Assembly (NCBI GenBank): GCA_964553925.1
Contig: CAZKNR010000264.1
Span: 1-64,000 of the forward strand
Source: DAISKN01 sp964553925
GTDB lineage: Bacteria; Acidobacteriota; Vicinamibacteria; Marinacidobacterales; SMYC01
Reading direction: 5' to 3'
DNA: 64,000 nt
A model generated the notes under the pieces. It ran no database searches, was not told the DNA's origin, and saw only the letters and a list, made by a program, of their open reading frames with translations. Of this stretch, positions 7,709-16,969 are shown piece by piece. Both the position numbers and the translations under genes were made by a program. The first letter of the stretch is position 1, and each line of letters starts with the position of its first letter.

Positions 7709-10700
7709 TCAATCGGGCCGAGGGCTCTGCAGAATTCGCGCGGGGTGCATCGACTGGAGGCTTCGCACCCGGTCGCCGCCTCGCTTCAACGCCTCGATGC
7801 CGGCGACGGTGGCGTTCGCTCCGGTCAAGGTTGTGACCGAAAGGATTCCGAGGTGGAGCGCCGTCCGTCGCAGCGACGCCTCGTCGTAAAAAGATTCCCG
7901 CCCGAGCGGGGTGTTGATCATCAAGTCGATCTTTCCGCTGAGCATATGGTCGACGATGTTCGGGCGCCCCTCGTTCACCTTGAAGACGCGCTCGACGGCG
8001 AGGCCCGCCGCGCGAAGCTCCGCCGCGGTGCCTCGGGTCGCCATGAGCTGGAACCCGAGGCGGGCGAGCCTTCGAGCCACGTGCACCAGGCCGGGCTTGT
8101 CGTGATCGTTCACCGAGAGAAACGCCGTGCCTTCGATGGGAAGGTTCTGCCCCGCCGCGATCTGACCCTTGGCGAAGGCCATTCCGAAATCGTCGGAAAT
8201 TCCCATGACCTCCCCCGTGGACTTCATTTCCGGGCCGAGGAGCGTATCGACCCCGGTGAACTTGGCGAAGGGCAGCACCGGGACCTTCACCGCCACGTGG
8301 GGGATGAGAAGCTCCTGCGGAAGCCCGAGAGAGGAGAGCTTCTCGCCCAGCATGACGCGGACGGCGGCCTTCACCAGGGGAACGCCCGTGGCCTTGCTTA
8401 CGAACGGAACGGTTCTCGACGCGCGCGGATTCGCCTCGAGAACGTAGACCGTGCCCGCCTTGACCGCGTACTGGACGTTCATGAGTCCTTTCACCGAGAG
8501 CGCTTTCGCGATGCGCCGGGTGTAGGAGCGGATCGTCTCGAGGTCTTTCTCCCCGACGAGATACGTCGGAAGGACGCAGGAGCTGTCGCCCGAGTGGATC
8601 CCCGCTTCCTCGATGTGCTCCATGATTCCGCCGATGACCACGTCCTCCCCATCCGAGATGGCGTCCACGTCCACTTCGAACGCGGCTTCGAGAAAGCGAT
8701 CGATATAGACCGGGTGCTCCGGCGAGGCGGCAACCGCTTCCTTGAAATACGACTGGAGATGCTTGTCGTCGTAGACGATCGCCATACCGCGGCCCCCGAG
8801 AACGTAGGAGGGGCGAACGAGGATGGGGTATTGGAGACGTTTGGCCGCCTCGAGCGCCTCGTCCATCGACCGCACGGTGGCGCTCTCGGGCTGCGGGATG
8901 TCGAGCTCCTTCAAGAGCGAGGAAAACCGCTGCCGGTCCTCGGCCACGTCGATGCTCTCGGGGGACGTTCCCAGAATGGGAACCCCTTCGCGCTCGAGAG
9001 CCCGCGCGAGCTTCAGCGGCGTCTGGCCTCCGAACTGGAGGATCGCCCCCTCGGGCTCCTCCTCCTGGACGATGTGAAGAACGTCCTCGAGGGTCAAGGG
9101 CTCGAAATAGAGACGGTCAGAGGTGTCGTAATCCGTCGAGACCGTCTCCGGGTTGCAGTTGACCATGATGCACTCGACGCCCGCCTCGCGCAGGGCGAAC
9201 GCGGCCTGGCAGCAGCAGTAGTCGAACTCGATTCCCTGGCCGATGCGGTTCGGACCGCTCCCGAGGATCATGAGCTTCCGGCGAGAGGTGGGCTTCGACT
9301 CACTCTCCTTCTCGTACGTGGAGTAGAGATACGGAGTGTAGGACTCGAACTCCGCCGCGCAGGTATCGACGCGCTTGAAGACCGGCCGCAACGAGCCGCG
9401 CTCCGCGCGAACCTCTCCTTCGGTCTTCCCCTGGAAGGAGGCGATCTGCCGATCGGAAAACCCGCACTCTTTCGCCTCGCGCAGGAGCTCGGGAGTGAGC
9501 GTCTCGTCCAGGAGTCTCTGGCCAAGGCGAGTCACGATCGCGAGCTGCTCGAGAAACCACGGATCGATCTTCGTGAGGAGCGCAATCGAAGCAACCGACC
9601 AGCCCCGGTAGAGCGCCCCGAAGATCACGTCGAGGCGGTCGGGGCGCGGAACGCGGAGCCGCGCCGCGAGCTCCGTGTCTTCCACTTGAAGCCCCCGGAC
9701 GATGCCGACACCTTCGTCTACGAGCTCGAGGGAGCGCGTGGCCTTGAGGAGCGCTTCGCGAAAGTGGCGGCCGATGGCCATGACCTCGCCCACGGACTTC
9801 ATCTGGACCCCGAGAGTCGGGTCGGCGAGCGGGAACTTCTCGAAGTTCCACCGCGGGATCTTCACAATGACGTAGTCGATGACCGGCTCGAAGCTCGCCA
9901 GCGTCGTGCGGGTGATGTCGTTCTCGATCTCGTCGAGCCGGTAGCCGAGAGCGACTTTCGCGGCGATCTTGGCGATGGGGAACCCCGTAGCCTTCGAGGC
10001 GAGAGCGGAGCTTCGCGAGACCCGCGGGTTCATCTCGATGACCACCATGCGGCCGGTCTCGGGAGAGATGGCGAACTGGATGTTGCTCCCTCCGGTCTCG
10101 ACGCCGACGGCGTCGATCACCTTGCGGGCGGCGTCGCGCATTTTCTGATACTCGACGTCCGTCAAGGTCTGCGCCGGGGCCACGGTGATCGAATCTCCGG
10201 TATGGACTCCCATGGGATCGAAGTTCTCGATTGCGCAGATGACGGTGAAGTTCGACGCGGCATCGCGCATCACCTCGAGCTCGAACTCCTTCCACCCGAG
10301 GAGAGACTCCTCGAGGAGCACCCGGTGGATGGGCGAGAGCCGCAGGCCCCGTTGCATCAGGTCCGTCAGCTCCTCGCGGTTGTAAGCGATGCCGCCCCCC
10401 GTGCCCCCTAGAGTGAACGACGGCCGCAGGATTGCGGGATAGCCCAAGGTGTCGCTGAGCGCGAGCGCTTCCTCGACGGAGGCGACGTGGCCGCTCCTGG
10501 GAACGTCGAGCCCCGCCCGGATCATCGCGTGCTTGAAGCGCTCCCGGTCCTCGGCGAGACGGACCGACTCCACCCGGGCGCCGATGAGGCGCACGCCCAG
10601 CCGATCGAGGACGCCCGCCTCGGAGAGCGCGACCGCGAGGTTGAGCGCGGTCTGGCCGCCCACTGTCGGGAGGATCGCATCCGGCCTTTCCTTCTCGAGG

Positions 10701-10930
10701 ATCGGCGCCACGTAATCGACGGTGAGAGGCTCGATGTAGGTCGCGTCGGCGAGCTCCAGGTCGGTCATGATCGTCGCGGGGTTCGAGTTCACGAGGACGA
10801 CGCGAACGCCTTCCTGCCTCAGGACCTTGACCGCCTGGGTTCCCGAGTAGTCGAACTCCGCCGCCTGGCCGATCACGATGGGCCCCGAGCCCAGGACCAT
10901 CACGCTCTTGATGCTGGTATCGCGGGGCAT
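7709..10930 (-). CDS. carB: Carbamoyl-phosphate synthase large subunit
   Basis: A 1,073-residue subunit, the same length as the E. coli protein. Two homologous ATP-grasp halves carry out two phosphorylations (bicarbonate, then carbamate) to make carbamoyl phosphate for arginine and pyrimidine synthesis. Duplicated marks are GSGPIVIGQAAEFDYSG near residue 13 and GSGPNRIGQGIEFDYCC near residue 560, each followed by VNSNPAT/VNCNPET. A C-terminal MGS-like allosteric domain ends the protein. It starts 3 bp after carA, so the two subunits are co-expressed. A long antisense open frame across it is a codon-bias shadow. Confidence 0.98.
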   Translation of the reverse strand: MPRDTSIKSVMVLGSGPIVIGQAAEFDYSGTQAVKVLRQEGVRVVLVNSNPATIMTDLELADATYIEPLTVDYVAPILEKERPDAILPTVGGQTALNLAVALSEAGVLDRLGVRLIGARVESVRLAEDRERFKHAMIRAGLDVPRSGHVASVEEALALSDTLGYPAILRPSFTLGGTGGGIAYNREELTDLMQRGLRLSPIHRVLLEESLLGWKEFELEVMRDAASNFTVICAIENFDPMGVHTGDSITVAPAQTLTDVEYQKMRDAARKVIDAVGVETGGSNIQFAISPETGRMVVIEMNPRVSRSSALASKATGFPIAKIAAKVALGYRLDEIENDITRTTLASFEPVIDYVIVKIPRWNFEKFPLADPTLGVQMKSVGEVMAIGRHFREALLKATRSLELVDEGVGIVRGLQVEDTELAARLRVPRPDRLDVIFGALYRGWSVASIALLTKIDPWFLEQLAIVTRLGQRLLDETLTPELLREAKECGFSDRQIASFQGKTEGEVRAERGSLRPVFKRVDTCAAEFESYTPYLYSTYEKESESKPTSRRKLMILGSGPNRIGQGIEFDYCCCQAAFALREAGVECIMVNCNPETVSTDYDTSDRLYFEPLTLEDVLHIVQEEEPEGAILQFGGQTPLKLARALEREGVPILGTSPESIDVAEDRQRFSSLLKELDIPQPESATVRSMDEALEAAKRLQYPILVRPSYVLGGRGMAIVYDDKHLQSYFKEAVAASPEHPVYIDRFLEAAFEVDVDAISDGEDVVIGGIMEHIEEAGIHSGDSSCVLPTYLVGEKDLETIRSYTRRIAKALSVKGLMNVQYAVKAGTVYVLEANPRASRTVPFVSKATGVPLVKAAVRVMLGEKLSSLGLPQELLIPHVAVKVPVLPFAKFTGVDTLLGPEMKSTGEVMGISDDFGMAFAKGQIAAGQNLPIEGTAFLSVNDHDKPGLVHVARRLARLGFQLMATRGTAAELRAAGLAVERVFKVNEGRPNIVDHMLSGKIDLMINTPLGRESFYDEASLRRTALHLGILSVTTLTGANATVAGIEALKRGGDRVRSLQSMHPARILQSPRPD

Positions 10931-10933
10931 GAC

Positions 10934-12028
10934 TCAGGCTTCCATCATCTCGATGAACCTCCCGAAGAGGTATGCGGCATCGTGCGGGCCGGGCGAAGCC
11001 TCGGGGTGATACTGGACGCTCATCGCCGGGACGTCCTTCAGCCGGAATCCCTCGAGGGTTCCGTCGTTCAGGTTCTCGTGGGTCTTCTCGACGGCGAGCC
11101 CGCGAAGAGAGTCGGGGTCCACCGCGAAGCCGTGGTTCTGGGAAGTGATCTCGACGGCGCCGTCTTCGAGGCGCCTCACCGGGTGATTCGCGCCGTGGTG
11201 CCCGAAGGGGAGCTTGAACGTTCTCGCGCCCGCGGCGAGACCGAGGACCTGATGACCGAGACAAATCCCGAAGAGGGGCACCCGTCCCAGGAGCGCCCGC
11301 ACCGAGCGGATCGCGTACTCGAGCGGCTCAGGATCTCCGGGACCGTTCGAGAGGAGAACTCCGTGCGGTTTTCTGGCGAGAACGTCTTCCGCCGGTGTCT
11401 CCGCGGGAACGACCGTCGTCCGGACGCCGTGCCGGGCGAGCGACTTCAAAATCCCCCGCTTGATGCCGAAATCGTAGGCGACCACGTGGAGGCGTCCCTC
11501 GGCGGCCTTTGGGAACTCGTACGGCTGGGCGCAGGTCACTTTTCGCACCAGATCCGAGCCCGCCATGCTCGGGACTTCCCGTTGAACTCGTTCGGCGCCG
11601 GGAGCCTCCTGATTCTCCTCGGTGGTCAGAATCGCGCGCATCGCTCCTCGAGTCCGGATGTGCCGCGTGAGCGCGCGTGTGTCGATCCCGGAAAGTCCGG
11701 GGACCCCGTGCTCGGTGAGGTACTCGGAGAGAGTCCCTTCGGAGCGATGGCTGCTCGCGATGGGGGAGAGGTCCTTCACGACGAGCGCCTCGACCCGGAC
11801 GCGGTCGGACTCCTCGTCCTCGCGGTTGATGCCGTAGTTCCCGATATGGGGGTACGTGAGGTTGACGATCTGCCCGCAGTAAGAGGGATCCGTGAGGATC
11901 TCCTGGTAGCCGGTGAGGCCGGTGTGGAAGACCACCTCGCCCCGCGCTTCTTGCCGGGCGCCGAAAGGAGTCCCCTCGAAGACTCGGCCATCTTCGAGGA
12001 TCAGATAACCCCTAGAGTCGCGCTGCAC
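10934..12028 (-). CDS. carA: Carbamoyl-phosphate synthase small (glutaminase) subunit
   Basis: A 364-residue glutaminase subunit that feeds ammonia from glutamine to CarB. The N-terminal CPSase domain (residues about 1-140) is followed by a class I amidotransferase domain. That domain has LSNGPGDP, the nucleophile in FGICLGHQ, and the His/Glu pair in QYHPEASPGP. The start is GTG 12028. It lies only 9 nt after a good -10 box, so translation is probably leaderless. It is first in the carA-carB-cysteine synthase-like-doxX run. Confidence 0.97.
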   Translation of the reverse strand: MQRDSRGYLILEDGRVFEGTPFGARQEARGEVVFHTGLTGYQEILTDPSYCGQIVNLTYPHIGNYGINREDEESDRVRVEALVVKDLSPIASSHRSEGTLSEYLTEHGVPGLSGIDTRALTRHIRTRGAMRAILTTEENQEAPGAERVQREVPSMAGSDLVRKVTCAQPYEFPKAAEGRLHVVAYDFGIKRGILKSLARHGVRTTVVPAETPAEDVLARKPHGVLLSNGPGDPEPLEYAIRSVRALLGRVPLFGICLGHQVLGLAAGARTFKLPFGHHGANHPVRRLEDGAVEITSQNHGFAVDPDSLRGLAVEKTHENLNDGTLEGFRLKDVPAMSVQYHPEASPGPHDAAYLFGRFIEMMEA

Positions 12029-12037
12029 TAAAAGGCA

Positions 12038-12066
12038 ATTGTAGTCCAGCGGCGCCCGCTTTGAAA
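12038..12066 (-). promoter_or_regulatory. carA promoter, leaderless type
   Basis: Minus-strand -35 TTTCAA (12061-12066), 17-bp spacer, -10 TACAAT (12038-12043), then 9 nt to the GTG start. The same six bases read on the plus strand are TTGAAA and lie upstream of the rhomboid gene, so the two divergent promoters may share one -35 site and interfere with each other. Confidence 0.6.
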
Positions 12067-12092
12067 GGCGCTCGATGCGGCCGTGTTACACT
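12061..12092 (+). promoter_or_regulatory. Putative rhomboid gene promoter
   Basis: TTGAAA at 12061-12066, with -10-like TACACT (12087-12092, 20-bp spacer) or TGTTAC (12084-12089, 17-bp spacer). ATG 12104 follows within about 11 nt of TACACT, leaving little room for a ribosome-binding site. The spacing is not ideal, so the exact -10 is uncertain. Confidence 0.4.
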
Positions 12093-12103
12093 GCGCCTCC
12101 GTC

Positions 12104-12757
12104 ATGTCCGGGAGTTTTCTCTCCGGCTACGTCGTCACCGAGACGCTGCTCTCGCGAAAGCCGGCCCGCGGGAGCCTCGGAGCCGCGGCAGCGAGCGTTC
12201 TCCTGCTCCTTCTCGGATCGCTCGTCTACTGGACGAACGCGGCCGGGCTCGCACGGTTTCTCCCCGCGAGTCGAGAGGCGGTCTTCGGGCGCTCCGAGTA
12301 CTTTCGGCTCGTTACCTCGATCCTGGCTCACGCCGACTTCGAGCACTTCGCGGCGAACGCCCTCGTCTTCGGCCTCCTAGCGTTCCTCCTCTACGGTTAC
12401 TACGGGGCGCTCGTTTTTCCCGTGCTGTCTCTCGCAAACGGTGCTTTGACGGCCGCCCTCTCCCTTGCGACCTACGAGCCGGATACGAATCTCGTGGGAG
12501 CCTCGGGAGTCGTCTATTGGATGTTCGGCTTCTGGCTTTCTCTGTACTTCTTCGTCGAGCGGCGCGTCGGGATCGGAAAACGGACGTTGCGCGCCGTCGG
12601 ATTCTCCCTCATCGTTTTGATCCCGACCGTCCTCGAACCGGAGGTGAGCTACCGCGCGCACGCGATCGGCTTCGGCCTCGGCGTCACCTTCGGCCTCGCA
12701 TACTTCGCCGCTCGTAAACCTGCGCTACGGGCGGCGGAGAGAATGGAAATGGAGTGA
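12104..12757 (+). CDS. Rhomboid-family intramembrane serine protease
   Basis: A 217-residue multi-pass membrane protein with at least six hydrophobic segments. It has the rhomboid active site: Ser134 in GASG, His186 in SYRAHAIGFGLG, and the oxyanion-side H76/H81/N85 in AHADFEHFAANA. Rhomboids cut substrates inside the membrane. ATG 12104 is preferred over an in-frame GTG at 12083 because the putative -10 lies between them. Its TGA overlaps the GTG of the next gene (GTGA), so the protease and the secreted metallohydrolase are co-translated. The substrate is unknown. Confidence 0.85.
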   Translation: MSGSFLSGYVVTETLLSRKPARGSLGAAAASVLLLLLGSLVYWTNAAGLARFLPASREAVFGRSEYFRLVTSILAHADFEHFAANALVFGLLAFLLYGYYGALVFPVLSLANGALTAALSLATYEPDTNLVGASGVVYWMFGFWLSLYFFVERRVGIGKRTLRAVGFSLIVLIPTVLEPEVSYRAHAIGFGLGVTFGLAYFAARKPALRAAERMEME

Positions 12758-15315
12758 ACGTGCGTATTTTTCTGATGGTTCTCGCCGCCGCCTCGACGGT
12801 CGCGGCATCCCAGCGCGAGCCGGTGCTGAAGCAGATTGCCGTTCCCCATCCTTATTACTACCGGGAGATGTACCTCCCGCAGCTCACGTCGGGCCCGAGC
12901 TCCGTCGCCTGGACTACCGACGGTCGCTCGCTCGTGTTCTCGATGGCCGGCTCGCTCTTTCGTCAAGAGCTCGATTCCGACGTCGCGGTCGAGCTCACCT
13001 CTGGGCCCGGATACGACTATCAGCCGGATGCGTCGCCCGACGGACGGTCGGTCGTTTACGTGAAGTACGACGGGGACAAGGTGGAGCTCTGGCTTCTCGA
13101 TCTCGAGAGCGGAACGTCGCGGCCGCTAACTCGAGACGGGAACGTGAACCTCGAGCCTCGCTTCTCCCCTGACGGAAAACGCCTCGTGTTCGTCTCGACC
13201 GCGTACAACGGCCGGTTCCACATTTTCGCGATGGACGTGGCGAGCGGCGGCATCGAGCGGCTCACGGGCGAGAACCGCAGCCTGCTTCCCCGCTACTACT
13301 ACGGTCCTTTCGACCACGAGCTGAGTCCTGTGTGGTCGCCCGACGGAGACGAGATCCTCTACGTTTCGAATCGCGGAAGAATCCACGGGACCGGCGGCTT
13401 TTTTCGCATGAAGGCTTCTGCCGGTGCGGAGGCGCGCGAGATTCACTACGAGGAGACGAACTGGAAAGCCCGCCCCGAGATTTCGCCGGACGGAAGCCGC
13501 ATCGTTTACTCCTCGTATCTCGGCCGACAGTGGCATCAGCTCTGGACGATCCCCGCGACCGGAGGCGACGCTTTCCCGCTCACTTACGGCGAGTACGACA
13601 ACACGGCGCCGCGGTGGTCTCCCGACGGGAGAAAGATCGCGTTCGTCTCCAACCGCGGCGGCTCGACTTCGATCTGGATTCAGAAGGTCGTCGGCGGAGG
13701 CACCTCCCGGCTCGACGCGCGAGAGCGACGGTACCGCCGGCCCATGGGACGGCTCTCGATTTCTCTTGCGAGCCCGGCGCGGGTCTCGATCGAAGGGGCC
13801 GACTCCCGTTTCTACGCGCCCGAGGACGCCTGGATCCACGCCGACGACGCATTCGTACGCACCGAGCGCGCCTTCGAGAAGCATTACTTTCATACGACCG
13901 GGCAGTCCGAAATCACCGTCCCTCGGGGATCGGTGAAAATCGAGATCACCAAGGGGCTCGAGGCCCATCCGGAGATACGGACTGTTGTGGTAGGAGAGGG
14001 GACGGTTTCGCTCCCGATCCAACTCTCGCCGCTCAAGGCACTTCCCACCGTTGCCGGAGAGCGCTGGTCGAGCGGGGATCTCCACGTCCACATGAACTAC
14101 GGGGGCGCTTACCGAAACACTCCCGAGCGACTGCGGTTCCAGGCGCAAGCCGAGGACGTCGAGGTGGTCCATAACCTCATCGTCAACAAGGAGCAGCGCG
14201 TCCCCGACGTCGAGTACTTCGAAGGCGAGCCGGATCTGGTCTCGAGGGAAGACTTCCTCCTCTTCCACGGACAGGAGTTCCACACAAGCTACTGGGGCCA
14301 TCTCGGCCTTCTCGGGCTCACCCGAAACCTCGTGGTCCCGGACTACGCCGCCTATCCCAATACCTCCGCGAAAAGCCTCTACCCGCCGAACGCCGTCGTC
14401 TCGGATCTCGCAAGGGCGCAGGGCGGGCTCGTGGGCTACGTGCACCCTTACGACACCGCTCCCGATCCCGAGCGCGATCCGTTCCTCGCGAGCGCACTCG
14501 TGGTCGACGTCGCCCTCGGAAAGGTCGACTACCTCGAGGTCGTGGGATTCAGCGACCACCGAACGACCGCCTCGGTCTGGTATCGATTCCTCAACAGCGG
14601 CTTTCGTCTCCCCGCGGGCGCGGGCACGGACGCGATGGCGAACTTCGCGTCGCTTCGCGGGCCCGTGGGGTTGAATCGAGTCTACGTTCGCGTGCCCGAA
14701 GGTCCCCTGAGCCTTTCGACGTGGCTCGATTCCCTTCGCGCCGGACGAAGCTTCGTAACCAACGGACCGCTCGTCGCCTTCACGCTGTCGGGAAATGGCC
14801 CGGGAGACACGCTCGACGTTCCCGCGGAGGGGACTGAGGTGAACCTCGCGGCATCCCTCCGGTCGATCGTTCCCGTCGATCATCTCGAGGTCGTTTGTAA
14901 CGGCGAGGTCGTTCGGGCGATCGAGCCCTCCGGGGAACGCGGCCGCGTGGACTTCGAGGGAACGATCGCGGTTCGAAAGCCTGGATGGTGCGTCCTTCGC
15001 GCCTGGAACGAGGCACCCTCGGAGAGAGTGCTCGACTCCTATCCCTACGCCACGACGAGCCCCGTCTACGTGACCGTCGCGGGCCGTGAGGCGCGATCTC
15101 TCGAGGACGACCGATACTTCATGCGCTGGATCGACCGCATTCGCGAATCGGTAGAAGCTCACACCGATTGGAACAACGCGGAAGAGAAGGAGAAGGTGCT
15201 GCAGATGCTGGACCAGGCTCGGGCGGTCTATGCCTCACGGAGCGGCGGCCGTGCTACCATCGATCGGTTCCATCAAAAACGCAGGGGAGGAACGCCATGG
15301 CGAACGGTCCCGTAG
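12754..15315 (+). CDS. Secreted TolB-like propeller fused to CehA/McbA-type metallohydrolase
   Basis: An 853-residue protein with an N-terminal signal peptide (cleavage near residue 19, after VAAS). Residues about 40-330 hold repeated PD40/TolB propeller blades, each with SPDG or SPDGR turns. Residues about 440-690 form a PHP-like metallohydrolase domain with GDLHVHMNYGG as the first metal site, VEVVHN, HGQEFHTSYWGH and VGYVHPYD as further metal ligands, as in CehA/McbA proteins. A beta-rich tail follows. Such hydrolases are known for carbamate esters in a few cases; the natural substrate here is unknown. Start GTG 12754 overlaps the rhomboid stop. The last 19 bp overlap the next gene. Confidence 0.8.
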   Translation: MNVRIFLMVLAAASTVAASQREPVLKQIAVPHPYYYREMYLPQLTSGPSSVAWTTDGRSLVFSMAGSLFRQELDSDVAVELTSGPGYDYQPDASPDGRSVVYVKYDGDKVELWLLDLESGTSRPLTRDGNVNLEPRFSPDGKRLVFVSTAYNGRFHIFAMDVASGGIERLTGENRSLLPRYYYGPFDHELSPVWSPDGDEILYVSNRGRIHGTGGFFRMKASAGAEAREIHYEETNWKARPEISPDGSRIVYSSYLGRQWHQLWTIPATGGDAFPLTYGEYDNTAPRWSPDGRKIAFVSNRGGSTSIWIQKVVGGGTSRLDARERRYRRPMGRLSISLASPARVSIEGADSRFYAPEDAWIHADDAFVRTERAFEKHYFHTTGQSEITVPRGSVKIEITKGLEAHPEIRTVVVGEGTVSLPIQLSPLKALPTVAGERWSSGDLHVHMNYGGAYRNTPERLRFQAQAEDVEVVHNLIVNKEQRVPDVEYFEGEPDLVSREDFLLFHGQEFHTSYWGHLGLLGLTRNLVVPDYAAYPNTSAKSLYPPNAVVSDLARAQGGLVGYVHPYDTAPDPERDPFLASALVVDVALGKVDYLEVVGFSDHRTTASVWYRFLNSGFRLPAGAGTDAMANFASLRGPVGLNRVYVRVPEGPLSLSTWLDSLRAGRSFVTNGPLVAFTLSGNGPGDTLDVPAEGTEVNLAASLRSIVPVDHLEVVCNGEVVRAIEPSGERGRVDFEGTIAVRKPGWCVLRAWNEAPSERVLDSYPYATTSPVYVTVAGREARSLEDDRYFMRWIDRIRESVEAHTDWNNAEEKEKVLQMLDQARAVYASRSGGRATIDRFHQKRRGGTPWRTVP

Positions 15316-16049
15316 TGCCTCAACAAACACCGAAGAAGGGTCTGAGTCCTCTCGCGTGGGTAGGTATCGGCTGTCTCGGCCTTCTGGTCATCGGAGGCAT
15401 CGTCGCGACGGTCGCTACCGTGTTCGTCGTGAGCAAAGTGAAGGAGGTCGCGAGCGAGATGGAGGCGGACCCGGTCGCCACCACGGCGAAGCTCCTCGCC
15501 GCCGCGAATCCGGATATCGAGCTCGTAGCGACCGACAAAGAGAACCGCACGGTGACCTTTCGCGACGTGAAGACGGGAGAAGAGCTCACCTTCGGCTACG
15601 ACGACATCGAGAACGGCAAAGTGACCTTCTCGTCGGGATCGGAGACCGCGGAGCTCGAGGTCACGGCCGGCGACGACGGATCCGGCGGGCTCACGGTCAA
15701 AACGTCCGAGGGAACTGCGACCCTCGGCGCCGGGAGGGGCGCGAAGGATATCCCCGGCTGGGTTCCCGTGTACCCCGGCGTGACCCCCGCGAACAGCTTC
15801 TCGGCTGAGGGTACCGGCCAGTTTACGGGCACTTTCACCTTCACCTCCGATTCCAGCGTCGAGTCCATCCTGGACTTCTACGACGACAAGGGGAAACAGG
15901 CAGGGCTCGAAACCAAGAGCCGGACGACTACGACCGAGGGCGCGATTTGGGTCGCTGCCTCTTCCGATGAAAGCCGCACGCTCACCGTCATGGCATCGAA
16001 GCAGGGGGGCGGCATGGAAGTGGTCGTGAGCTTCAACGAAAAACGCTGA
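15297..16049 (+). CDS. Membrane-anchored protein of unknown function
   Basis: A 250-residue protein with a short Pro/Gln-rich N-terminus, one membrane helix at about residues 17-46 and a soluble extracytoplasmic domain rich in beta strands and Thr/Ser. ATG 15297 is chosen because GGGGAGG lies 7 nt upstream and the helix follows at once; longer in-frame starts lie inside the upstream gene. It overlaps the 3' end of the metallohydrolase gene by 19 bp, so it is probably in the same operon. I do not recognise a family. Confidence 0.7.
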   Translation: MANGPVVPQQTPKKGLSPLAWVGIGCLGLLVIGGIVATVATVFVVSKVKEVASEMEADPVATTAKLLAAANPDIELVATDKENRTVTFRDVKTGEELTFGYDDIENGKVTFSSGSETAELEVTAGDDGSGGLTVKTSEGTATLGAGRGAKDIPGWVPVYPGVTPANSFSAEGTGQFTGTFTFTSDSSVESILDFYDDKGKQAGLETKSRTTTTEGAIWVAASSDESRTLTVMASKQGGGMEVVVSFNEKR

Positions 16050-16141
16050 CCGAAACGAGCATTAGTTATAGTTAGCGACTCCAGGCCTAAGCTCACACCA
16101 CCGAACCCGATTGCGCGGCGCTCCGGGAGAAGCCCGCGGAG

Positions 16142-16969
16142 TCAGAGACCCATCACCAGACGACTGATGAGCCCGCCAACGTCGGCCTTGAAGTCATCAT
16201 CGTCCGACCGCCCGAGAAAAGTGGCTGCCCGAACTGGCCCGATGGAGTCGAGACCTGCAAAATCTTCCTTCAAGTACGCCACCGCCAGCCGAGCATCCGC
16301 ATCATCCAAGAAGAGCGCGATTCGCGCCGTCAGCTCCTCTACGCCCGAACCGAAGTACTTGACGATGTAGTAGAGGTCGTAGGCGTCTTTGTTCTCGCCC
16401 CTCAACCGAAGCGCAAGCCCCTTGAGCACGACGAACGCGCCTGGTCCACATACCGGGATCACTCGGCTCAGGCTTTCGTTCTGGAGTGTTCGGCCGTCAA
16501 GCGTGATGTCAATGCGATCTCGAAAGGCAAGTCTCAGCCCGGGCGTCGTGACGGCTGCGAGATCGGACTCGAGGCTCTGCAGTTTACCACCTCGATCTCC
16601 CTCATTGACGGGAGGTATGAGAAAATCAACGGTGGCACTCGTCTTTGTATGCTTCCAACGTTGACGAGTAAGCTTGCCTTCCTCATTCTTGTCTGGCGCG
16701 AAACCAGCGCTGCGTAGACGCACCGCGAGCGAGTGATATCGGCCATCGTCGAGGATACCGAGCTCGAGTCCGAGATCGAGATCGGACGTGCCTACATGAA
16801 GCTCGGCTCCCTCCGGATTTGATTCAACCAGTAGCGACGGCACGAGTCCACCCACAACGACAAGGTCGTCTAACAACTCACCCAGGTGCGACGCGAGCTG
16901 GAGGCACGTAGCGCGAACCTGTTGGAGCTGCGCTGGCGTGTAGCCGTCCGCCGTTTTGGGCTTGGTCAA
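16142..16969 (-). CDS. AbiEii-like nucleotidyltransferase toxin
   Basis: A 275-residue nucleotidyltransferase-fold protein. VVVGGLVPSLLV supplies the glycine-rich loop and TSDLDLGLELG the DxD metal motif of AbiEii/MenT-type toxins, which transfer nucleotides to tRNA or other targets and block growth. VDFLIPP gives the third acidic residue. The gene is translationally coupled to the upstream AbiEi-like antitoxin (ATGA overlap 16966-16969). Base composition looks less GC-rich than the flanking operons, consistent with transfer. Convergent with the membrane protein gene, 92 bp away. Confidence 0.8.
   Translation of the reverse strand: MTKPKTADGYTPAQLQQVRATCLQLASHLGELLDDLVVVGGLVPSLLVESNPEGAELHVGTSDLDLGLELGILDDGRYHSLAVRLRSAGFAPDKNEEGKLTRQRWKHTKTSATVDFLIPPVNEGDRGGKLQSLESDLAAVTTPGLRLAFRDRIDITLDGRTLQNESLSRVIPVCGPGAFVVLKGLALRLRGENKDAYDLYYIVKYFGSGVEELTARIALFLDDADARLAVAYLKEDFAGLDSIGPVRAATFLGRSDDDDFKADVGGLISRLVMGL

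Noticed and set aside
7568..10411. 947-codon open frame on the plus strand across carB
   Set aside because: Codon-bias shadow of a complete, strongly conserved gene on the other strand; no start signal or family match.
13126..15162. 678-codon antisense frame across the propeller-metallohydrolase gene
   Set aside because: Shadow in GC-rich DNA; low-complexity, Arg/Val/Glu-rich composition and no motif.
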